Source: Candidatus Bipolaricaulis sp. (lineage in GTDB: Bacteria > Bipolaricaulota > Bipolaricaulia > Bipolaricaulales > Bipolaricaulaceae). From it: a stretch of DNA of 11,937 nucleotides. A model generated the notes under the pieces. It saw nothing but the letters and a program-made list of their open reading frames with translations, was not told the DNA's origin and did not search any database. How positions within the stretch are numbered: the first letter of the stretch is position 1; every line of letters begins with the position of its first letter. The stretch is from contig JAGUVP010000122.1 of NCBI GenBank assembly GCA_020062805.1, positions 1 through 11,937 of the forward strand. The letters run 5' to 3'. The position numbers were made by a program, and so were the translations under genes. Of this stretch, positions 6,975 to 11,937 are shown piece after piece.

Positions 6975-9454
6975 ACCGATTCTTCAAGCGTCATCAGAAG
7001 ACCATCATCTGGATGTTGGTGATCGGGTTCGTCGCCTCGATCGTCGTGGCGGGAGGATTGAGATTGCTGAGCTCGCCTCCACCCGGAAGTGCGGAGGAAG
7101 TTGTCCTCATCGTCGACGGACGAAAGACGACCCGCCAGGAGTTCGCCCAGGCCTACGGAAACCTTATCGAGTACTACAGACAGCTGTACGCGCTGTACGG
7201 GCTTGACTTCGAGGAACTCCTCCGCGGGACCGAAGGAGCCTATCGAGCGCTCCCCTACCAGGCCCAAGCGGCCGAAGAGATCGTTCGGTCGGTGATCCTC
7301 GACAAGGCAGCCCGTGAGCTGCGGGTGACGGTTGCCAAGACCGAGCTGGATAAGGCCGTGAACGATCGCTACCAGTCGATCCTCGTCCAGTACGGCCTCA
7401 CAGACCGGGACCTTGAGGAGTACCTGAAGTTCCAGGGATACACGCTCGATGCCTACAAGAAGGATCTAGCGCGCGAAGAGGAAGCCCGCCTGCGCGAGGA
7501 GCGGGTACGGCAGATGGCCGTCGGCCCGATCGAGCCGACCGAGGTCGACCTCGTCGCCTACTACGAAAACAACCGAAACCGGTACGAGAACGAACCGGAA
7601 AGGGTCCGCGTGGCGCACATCCTCGTCCGTGAGGCACGGCTCGCCGACGAGCTTCTCGGCAAGGTGAACGAACCCGGGGCGGACTTCGCCGCCCTTGCCC
7701 AGACTCACTCCCTCGACGAGACGACGAAGGACAGCGGCGGCGAGACGGGTTGGTTCGGTCTGTCTGATTCCCCGTTCTCGGAGCAGGTCACGGACGCGGT
7801 GTGGTTGAGCGAGGTCGGCCAGATCAAGCTCGTAGACGACGAGGACGGGTTCCACATCGTGAAACTCATCGAGCGCCGGGAAGCCGGAGTGCCGCCGCTC
7901 GCGGAGATCCGCGACACGGTGCGGGCAGACTATGTCCGCGACGAAGAGAGCAACCGCTGGAGCACGTGGTACGCCGCGCGCCGTGAGCAGACCGAGGTGA
8001 AAACTCCCGATCCCCTCCTCTCGGCAGCGATGGCCTACGGAACGGACAAGACCAAAGCCCTCGCCGAGCTGGAGGCTATCCGTGCCAGCGGATCAGCCAC
8101 CGATTCGTACGTGACCTACTACATTGGACGGCTGTACGAGGAGCTGCTGACGGCCGTAGTGGCCAGGCGGATCGAAGTCGAAGCCAACCCAGAGCTTTCA
8201 CCGGACGGCGAGGCCGAGATCTCCCGGCTGTACGCCGAAGAGGCGATGTACAAGGACAGGGCCGTTGCGGCCTACCTCGCGTTCATCGAAACGGGAATGG
8301 GGGATGATGCGTTCTTCCAGCGCTTGCTGGCCCTCGCCCCCCAGAGCGCGGAGGCACGGTACGCGCGTGCGGAAGCATACCGCCAAGCGGGGAACTGGGT
8401 AGCGGCTGAAGGGGAGTACCGGCAGGCGATCGAAGCCCGGCCGGGCTTCGTGGCCGCCTACATCGGTCAGGGCGATGTCCTGATGGCAATAGAGCTCCAC
8501 ACAGGAGCGGCGGAAGCGTACCGCAAGGCCCTCGACCTCCAGCCGGGGAACCCCGCGCTCAGCCTGAAACTCGCCGCGGCATACGTACGTGGCAACCAGC
8601 TGGCCCTTGCCGACCCGTTGCTCCAAGAGGTCCTCGCCCGCGAGCCGAACAACGCCACTGCACTGACTTTGCACGGTGATCTTCTCCTCGCCCAAGGAGA
8701 CACGGCGGGGGCGATCGCCCGCTACGACGCCGCGTACAGGCGCGGCCTATCTGCCGACGCCCTTCTCAAGCTGGCAGGGGCGTACCTGGTGGCCGACCAG
8801 GTTGCGGAAGCGAAGAAGAGGTACGAGGATGCCATCCGCGTGTTTCCGTACCGAGCCGAGGGGCACGTCGGTCTGGGCGACGTACATGCGAAGCTTGGCG
8901 ATCAAGACAAGGCGTTGTCCTCCTACCGTCAGGCTCTCCAGCGCGCGGTCCCTGTATCGCTCAAGGAATCCATTGCCCGCAAGATCGTGGCCCTGGACCC
9001 AACCGACATCCGGACCCGCTATCTCCTCGCCGGTTACTTCCGGGACCAGTACAAGTACGATGGGGCAATCGTCCAGTATGAGGCAATCCTGGAGCAGGTG
9101 CCCGGGAACCTCGATGCTCTGATCGGCCTCGGGGACTGCTACCTGGCCAAGGTCCAGTACGATCGGGCCCTCGACCACTATCGCCAGGCTCTCGACCAAA
9201 CGGTCGCCGCCGGGCAGAAGCTTTCCATCTACACTCAGATGGTGAAGGTGGAGGAGAGCCGGGTGGGAGTTGGAGCCCCGCTGGGACCGTTGGGACTCGA
9301 GTTCCTGTGGCAACGCGCCCAGCTCTATGCCGAACTCGTTCGGTACGAGGAAGGAGTGGCGGATCTAAAACGGATCCAGACAGCCGATCCCACGTTCCGC
9401 ACTGAGGAGGTGGCCGCGCTTCTCGAACGGCTCACCTTGACCCAACTGCGATGA
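6971..9454 (+). CDS. Membrane-anchored parvulin-type peptidyl-prolyl isomerase fused to a TPR array
   Basis: The predicted role is an envelope foldase or chaperone: cis-trans isomerisation of proline bonds in exported proteins, with TPR repeats as a docking surface. Of its 827 residues, 1-10 are basic and cytoplasmic and 11-33 form an uncleaved membrane anchor. Residues 43-200 are a SurA/PpiD-like N-terminal chaperone region (VVLIVDGRKTTRQEFAQAY onward). Residues 211-301 form the parvulin domain, with RVRVAHILVREA, GADFAALAQTHSLD, SGGETGWFG and GFHIVKLIERR in the usual order. A helical linker follows (about 345-455). About eight or nine tetratricopeptide repeats then run from about 459 to 808, with clear A-x-x-x-Y-x-x-A-L helix-B patterns (for example AAEAYRKALDLQPGN and ALDHYRQALDQ). 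PpiD and PrsA do not carry such an array, so the fusion is unusual. AGGGGG lies about 10 bases before the ATG. ATGA overlaps occur at both ends. Confidence 0.9.
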   Translation: MNRFFKRHQKTIIWMLVIGFVASIVVAGGLRLLSSPPPGSAEEVVLIVDGRKTTRQEFAQAYGNLIEYYRQLYALYGLDFEELLRGTEGAYRALPYQAQAAEEIVRSVILDKAARELRVTVAKTELDKAVNDRYQSILVQYGLTDRDLEEYLKFQGYTLDAYKKDLAREEEARLREERVRQMAVGPIEPTEVDLVAYYENNRNRYENEPERVRVAHILVREARLADELLGKVNEPGADFAALAQTHSLDETTKDSGGETGWFGLSDSPFSEQVTDAVWLSEVGQIKLVDDEDGFHIVKLIERREAGVPPLAEIRDTVRADYVRDEESNRWSTWYAARREQTEVKTPDPLLSAAMAYGTDKTKALAELEAIRASGSATDSYVTYYIGRLYEELLTAVVARRIEVEANPELSPDGEAEISRLYAEEAMYKDRAVAAYLAFIETGMGDDAFFQRLLALAPQSAEARYARAEAYRQAGNWVAAEGEYRQAIEARPGFVAAYIGQGDVLMAIELHTGAAEAYRKALDLQPGNPALSLKLAAAYVRGNQLALADPLLQEVLAREPNNATALTLHGDLLLAQGDTAGAIARYDAAYRRGLSADALLKLAGAYLVADQVAEAKKRYEDAIRVFPYRAEGHVGLGDVHAKLGDQDKALSSYRQALQRAVPVSLKESIARKIVALDPTDIRTRYLLAGYFRDQYKYDGAIVQYEAILEQVPGNLDALIGLGDCYLAKVQYDRALDHYRQALDQTVAAGQKLSIYTQMVKVEESRVGVGAPLGPLGLEFLWQRAQLYAELVRYEEGVADLKRIQTADPTFRTEEVAALLERLTLTQLR

Positions 9455-10086
9455 GCGACACCCACCCGCACCGCGATCCCGTCCTGGCACTGCGCGACCT
9501 CGTGGAGGTGATCGCTCGCCTGCGAGGCCCCACGGGGTGTCCGTGGGATCGCGCTCAGACTCACCGCACCCTCGTCCCGTACCTTCTCGAAGAAGCGTAC
9601 GAAGCGGCGGCGGCGGTGACCGATGGATCGACCGAGGAGATGAAGGACGAGCTGGGGGACGTCCTCCTCCAGGTGCTTCTCCACGCCCAGATCGAGGTCG
9701 AGGCAGGCCATTTCGGGATCGGTGAGGTGGCGGATTCCCTCCGCGCAAAGCTCGTACGGCGCCATCCCCATGTGTTCGGAGAGGAACAGGTCGACACAGC
9801 AGATGCAGTCCGACTGAAATGGGAAGAGATCAAGAAGCATGAGGGGCGACCCGTGCGCGAGCGCCATCTTCCCGCCCTCGTCGCGGCGGCGAAACTCGTG
9901 GAGGTCCAGGAAGCCGCAGGACAGCCTGTCCCAATCGGAGCCCGGCTCCGCAAACCCGAGGGTGCACTGCAACCGGAGAGAATCGTGGGGGAGATCCTCC
10001 TCGAAGGCGTCGCCCTGGCCCGGCAGCTCGGCTGCGACGCGGAGACCTCCCTCCACCGGTTCATCGCGGAGAAGAGCCGTGGGTGA
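9451..10086 (+). CDS. mazG: MazG-family nucleoside triphosphate pyrophosphohydrolase
   Basis: MazG hydrolyses (d)NTPs to NMP and pyrophosphate, cleaning non-canonical nucleotides and, in E. coli, lowering ppGpp during starvation. The 211-residue product has the N-terminal all-alpha NTP-PPase domain: LRGPTGCPWDRAQTH (24-38), the metal-binding EExxE (E47, E48, E51) and ExxD (E67, D70, within DELGD), then RRHPHVFGEE (103-112) and a WEEIK motif (124-128). E. coli MazG has about 263 residues with two such domains. Here the second half (about 140-211) is shortened and shows no clear second EExxE/ExxD set, so it is probably a structural remnant. The ATG overlaps the stop of the PPIase-TPR gene (ATGA). 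The end overlaps the next small gene by 8 bases. Confidence 0.93.
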   Translation: MSDTHPHRDPVLALRDLVEVIARLRGPTGCPWDRAQTHRTLVPYLLEEAYEAAAAVTDGSTEEMKDELGDVLLQVLLHAQIEVEAGHFGIGEVADSLRAKLVRRHPHVFGEEQVDTADAVRLKWEEIKKHEGRPVRERHLPALVAAAKLVEVQEAAGQPVPIGARLRKPEGALQPERIVGEILLEGVALARQLGCDAETSLHRFIAEKSRG

Positions 10087-10351
10087 CCGGTTCGCAGCCG
10101 TACGGTCTCTACCCCAGCCCACCGATGCGATCACGGCGTGGGTGGAGATGGAACCCGAGGCCGTCCACTTCCTGGACGCGGTGTTCTCGTCGGGGTCAGG
10201 ACTTGCCAACGTGCGACGCGAGTACCGCGACGAACCCCCGCGCCGAATGTTCAAGGTGTTCATCGCCCCGGGGTGCGCCGACGAGGTCCGGCGCACCCTC
10301 GCCCGAGCGGCCCGGTACGTGCACATCGGGGAGGTGCGGGTCGAGACGTGA
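10079..10351 (+). CDS. Small DUF4911-like protein
   Basis: The 90-residue product has a core (about 20-90) with a VEMEPEAVHFLDAVF segment, a GLANVRREYRD segment, then a short strand ending in FIAPGCADEV and a final helix. This order resembles DUF4911-type proteins as I remember them: a helix with an E-Y/S-G-L-A turn, a beta hairpin and a P-P/G-C-x-x-E-V turn. No biochemical role is known to me. The start is chosen at GTG 10079 because GGAG lies 7 bases upstream and the 8-base overlap with mazG fits the cluster. GTG 10142 and ATG 10148 are in-frame alternatives that keep the core. Its TGA overlaps the GTG of the next gene (GTGA at 10348-10351). Gap-filling position, coupling and codon pattern support a real gene; the family call is tentative. 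Confidence 0.7.
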   Translation: MGDRFAAVRSLPQPTDAITAWVEMEPEAVHFLDAVFSSGSGLANVRREYRDEPPRRMFKVFIAPGCADEVRRTLARAARYVHIGEVRVET

Positions 10352-10872
10352 GGTGGATTCGCCCCCACCACGTGGCTGGTTCGGTCCACGACGTGGACTA
10401 CGACAGCCTTGTCCAGCAGGGTGTTCGGGCGATCCTGTACGACCTCGAGAACACCCTCTGTCGGTGGCGGGTGTGGGAGATCGATCCCCCAACATGGGCG
10501 CTGCTGGATCGGCTTGCCCAGCAGCACTTGGGGCTCTCCGTGCTCACCAATGCCTTCGTTCCCCCGGATCACCTCCTGGCGCAGGGGCTGAGGGAAAGGG
10601 GGATCGTGTTGGTTAGCTCGGCACACAAGCCGCTGCAGCGAGGGTTCAGGGTTGCCCTCGATCGTCTGGGGGTTCACCCGCATCAGGCGACGATGGTGGG
10701 TGACCAGCTGCTCACCGACATCCTGGGCGGACGCCGGGCAGGGTTGATCACGGTGCTCGTCGACCCGCTGGGTTCAGAGGAATCCCTGCTCACCAAGCTC
10801 AACCGCCGGCTCGAACGACTCCTGGGGCGTCCGATTTCAGCTGGAACGGCACCGCAAACGGGACGAGTCTAG
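10348..10872 (+). CDS. yqeG: YqeG-family HAD phosphatase
   Basis: The 174-residue protein matches the length of Bacillus YqeG, a HAD-superfamily IIIA phosphatase related to the mitochondrial phosphatidylglycerophosphate phosphatase Gep4. HAD motifs occur in order: motif I DLENTL (nucleophile D32), motif II threonine T67 in VLTNAF, motif III lysine K94 in SSAHKPL, and motif IV VGDQLLTDI (D119, D124). The N-terminus (IRPHHVAGSVHDVDYDSL) matches the family's 'P-x-x-x-x-x-S-I-x-D-I-D' start, supporting GTG 10348 over the longer upstream frame, which belongs to the preceding gene. The second aspartate of the usual DxDxT motif is glutamate here (E34). The start overlaps the preceding stop (GTGA). 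Substrate is unproven; phosphatidylglycerophosphate is possible by homology to Gep4. Confidence 0.88.
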   Translation: MRWIRPHHVAGSVHDVDYDSLVQQGVRAILYDLENTLCRWRVWEIDPPTWALLDRLAQQHLGLSVLTNAFVPPDHLLAQGLRERGIVLVSSAHKPLQRGFRVALDRLGVHPHQATMVGDQLLTDILGGRRAGLITVLVDPLGSEESLLTKLNRRLERLLGRPISAGTAPQTGRV

Positions 10873-10877
10873 CTGCG

Positions 10878-11570
10878 ATGCTGGCTCATCCTCCTCTGCT
10901 TGCTCTACTCGCTCGGCTGAACTCAGAGGTTCCCGAAGACGCCCTTCGCGCCGCCCTGACCCATGACTCGTATGCAAACGAGCACGGAGGGGAGAGCAAC
11001 GAGCGCTTGGAATTCCTCGGCGACGCAGTCCTCGACCTGACAATTGCCGACCTGTTGTTCCGTCTCTTCCCCGATCGGGATGAGGGAGACCTGTCCAAGG
11101 TCCGGGCAGTGATCGTGTCCCGCCCCGTGCTGGCAGAAGTGGCGACAGAGTTGGGCCTGGGGCAACTGCTCTTCCTCGGCAAAGGCGCTGAGGACAGCGG
11201 AGGCCGCAGCCGGCCGTCCGTGCTTGCCTCTGCCTTCGAGGCCGTCATGGGGGCCGTGTTCCTCCACCATGGCTACAACGCAGCCCTTCGTCTGGTCGAC
11301 GAACTCCTGCGCACCCGGATTGCCGCCGACGCGGCGATGAGTTCCCCAGACTACAAATCCCTTCTCCAGGAACTGAGCCAGGCTCAGTTTGGAGGACTCC
11401 CCCAGTACGAGGTCGTCTCCTCGGAAGGTCCTGAGCACAAGAAGGTTTTCGCGGTACAGGTTTCCCTCCCCGCTGGCGAGGCCACCGGGCGGGGGAGGTC
11501 GAAGAAAGAGGCGGAGCAAGCGGCTGCAAAGCGCCTCTACATCAAGCTGACCGGACACTCTGGCAGTTGA
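10878..11570 (+). CDS. rnc: Ribonuclease III
   Basis: RNase III cleaves double-stranded RNA during rRNA maturation and mRNA turnover. The 230-residue product matches the usual bacterial length. The catalytic domain (about 5-148) has the signature NERLEFLGDAVLDL (41-54), including catalytic positions E45 and D49, and a later AFEAVMGA segment with E121. The dsRNA-binding domain (about 157-225) starts DYKSLLQELSQ and ends in the KKEAEQAAAKRL helix (209-220). The position three residues before E121, usually aspartate (D107 in Aquifex numbering), is serine (S118). ATG 10878 follows the yqeG stop by 5 bases with no real Shine-Dalgarno, so translation probably depends on termination-reinitiation. 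It is the last gene of the cluster; I see no hairpin-plus-T-run terminator after it. Confidence 0.95.
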   Translation: MLAHPPLLALLARLNSEVPEDALRAALTHDSYANEHGGESNERLEFLGDAVLDLTIADLLFRLFPDRDEGDLSKVRAVIVSRPVLAEVATELGLGQLLFLGKGAEDSGGRSRPSVLASAFEAVMGAVFLHHGYNAALRLVDELLRTRIAADAAMSSPDYKSLLQELSQAQFGGLPQYEVVSSEGPEHKKVFAVQVSLPAGEATGRGRSKKEAEQAAAKRLYIKLTGHSGS

Positions 11571-11595
11571 GGGGAGCGAAGGGGACCCGTATGCT
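11567..11595 (+). promoter_or_regulatory. Candidate promoter for the anion transporter gene
   Basis: TTGAGG (11567-11572, four of six -35 consensus matches) is separated by 17 bases from TATGCT (11590-11595, four of six -10 matches). The predicted start is near 11602, giving a leader of about 70 bases before GTG 11674. The -35 overlaps the rnc stop codon. The evidence is spacing plus moderate matches only. Confidence 0.4.
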
Positions 11596-11611
11596 ACCAC
11601 CCGCATCGAAC

Positions 11612-11677
11612 ATGCTGCCCATCGTCTCGTCTGAGTCGCTGTGTCTATCACGACCCCTTCCCAAGGAGGGGACGTGA
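11612..11677 (+). CDS. Putative leader peptide ORF ahead of the transporter
   Basis: An open frame from ATG 11612 encodes 21 residues (MLPIVSSESLC... ending PLPKEGT). Its TGA (11675-11677) overlaps the transporter GTG start as GTGA. An in-frame ATG at 11591 would lengthen it to 28 residues, but that ATG lies inside the candidate -10. No Shine-Dalgarno precedes either ATG. The reading frame runs through the hairpin at 11648-11677, so a translating ribosome would open that hairpin and deliver a terminating ribosome at the transporter start. It resembles no family I know and may be chance; its placement is the argument for it. Confidence 0.3.
   Translation: MLPIVSSESLCLSRPLPKEGT
11648..11677 (+). 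promoter_or_regulatory. Hairpin sequestering the Shine-Dalgarno and GTG start of the transporter gene
   Basis: TCACG (11648-11652) pairs with CGTGA (11673-11677). After an A-A mismatch (11653/11672), CCCC, one T and CC (11654-11661) pair with GGAGGGG (11665-11671), with one bulged T and a three-base CAA loop (11662-11664). This gives 12 base pairs, mostly G-C. The 3' arm contains the whole AGGAGGGG ribosome binding site and the GTG start. No T-run follows, so it is not an intrinsic terminator. It should block translation initiation unless opened by a ribosome, protein, ligand or heat. Confidence 0.6.
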
Positions 11678-11937
11678 CCCCTGCCCTTGCCTCGCTTGTC
11701 GTCCTAGGCGTAACGCTTCTCCTCTACGTCACAGAGTGGATTCCCCTCGGGGTCACCGCGGTCGGGGCATGCGTGGCGATGGCCCTCCTGGGGGTGGTGG
11801 AGTTCCCCGTGGCGTTCAGCGGGTTTGCCTCAGACGTGGTGTTCCTCGTAGGAGGGATGGTGGTGGTCGGGGCGGCGCTCGTGGAGAGCGGGGCGTCGCA
11901 GCTTCTCGGCGAAGCCCTCCTCAAGCGGGCCGGGGCG
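11674..11937 (+). CDS. SLC13/DASS-like anion transporter (partial, 3' end beyond the window)
   Basis: The first 88 codons of a hydrophobic protein are present. They show a helix at about 4-20, then TEWIPLGVTAVGACVAMALL (20-39), GVVEFPVAFSGFASDVVFLV (40-59) and a GGMVVVGAALVESGA run (60-74). A TEW-x-P motif between two first helices, a G-x-x-x-x-x-x-A-F-S-G-F loop and a G-x-x-V-x-x-x-A-L segment are typical of the N-terminal half of SLC13/DASS (CitT/ArsB-like) permeases, which move dicarboxylates, sulfate or similar anions with Na+ or by exchange. Substrate cannot be told from this fragment. GTG 11674 is chosen because AGGAGGGG ends 3-4 bases upstream; an in-frame GTG at 11641 would add 11 residues but has no Shine-Dalgarno. 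The start is buried in a hairpin. It lies 103 bases after rnc and may have its own promoter. Confidence 0.83.
   Translation, partial: MTPALASLVVLGVTLLLYVTEWIPLGVTAVGACVAMALLGVVEFPVAFSGFASDVVFLVGGMVVVGAALVESGASQLLGEALLKRAGA

Noticed and set aside
10138..10347. N-terminal extension of yqeG to ATG 10138
   Set aside because: The extension overlaps almost all of the DUF4911-like gene in another frame, and YqeG homology begins right at GTG 10348.
9325..10683. 452-codon minus-strand open frame across mazG, the DUF4911-like gene and yqeG
   Set aside because: It is antisense to three genes with recognisable motifs; the translation shows no domain or motif.
10832..10875. Inverted CAGCT/AGCTG pair around the yqeG-rnc junction as a terminator
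   Set aside because: It has only five pairs with a loop of about 28 bases and no T-run; not significant.
11648..11677. Hairpin as a rho-independent terminator for rnc
   Set aside because: No run of T follows the stem; instead the 3' arm is an RBS and start codon, so a translational role fits better.
1..11937. CRISPR array, insertion sequence, attachment site, tRNA or rRNA
   Set aside because: I saw no regularly spaced repeats, transposase-like frame, terminal inverted repeats or tRNA-like cloverleaf; nearly all of the window is housekeeping coding sequence.

Overview
The window is a densely packed, GC-rich bacterial segment. It carries one long plus-strand gene cluster, a divergent gene at the left edge and the start of a transporter gene at the right edge. 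I see no mobile elements, tRNA, rRNA or CRISPR. The gene set (RNase Y, SpoVS, a short NusA without C-terminal repeats, RNase III, YqeG-type phosphatase, MazG) fits a deep-branching bacterial lineage. Bipolaricaulota (OP1), Thermotogota-like or Deinococcota-like bacteria are my guesses, made only from gene content, GC and the leaderless-looking promoter. No marker gene in the window settles the taxonomy.

Layout. Bases 1-536 (minus) hold the N-terminal two thirds of an RluA-family 23S rRNA pseudouridine synthase. Bases 537-580 are a very short divergent promoter region with overlapping -10 elements on the two strands; the plus-strand promoter seems to start transcription at the rimP ATG, so that mRNA would be leaderless. 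Bases 581-11570 are an unbroken run of eleven co-directional genes: rimP, nusA, an MMPL/RND-type membrane exporter, rny (RNase Y), spoVS, a small AtpZ/AtpI-like membrane protein, a membrane-anchored parvulin isomerase fused to a TPR array, mazG, a small DUF4911-like protein, a yqeG-type HAD phosphatase and rnc (RNase III). Most junctions overlap by 4-50 bases (ATGA or GTGA at four of them), the layout of a translationally coupled operon. Bases 11571-11673 are a short intergenic region with a candidate promoter, a 21-28 codon leader ORF and a strong hairpin. The hairpin buries the ribosome binding site and GTG start of the last gene, an SLC13/DASS-like anion transporter cut by the window end.

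How the genes fit together. The cluster is mostly RNA and ribosome biology: 30S maturation (RimP), transcription elongation, termination and antitermination (NusA), and two endoribonucleases with different substrates (RNase Y for single-stranded RNA, RNase III for double-stranded RNA); rRNA pseudouridylation runs divergently. Interleaved are envelope functions (RND-type exporter, PPIase-TPR chaperone, AtpZ-like protein) and housekeeping nucleotide or phosphatase functions (MazG, YqeG). The usual partners of rimP-nusA (ylxR, infB, rbfA, truB) are absent, so the cluster is rearranged relative to the familiar nusA-infB operon.

The best candidates for something undescribed are the SD- and start-sequestering hairpin with its coupled leader ORF before the transporter, the compact bidirectional leaderless promoter, the PPIase-TPR fusion, and two active-site substitutions in the neighbouring YqeG-like and RNase III proteins.
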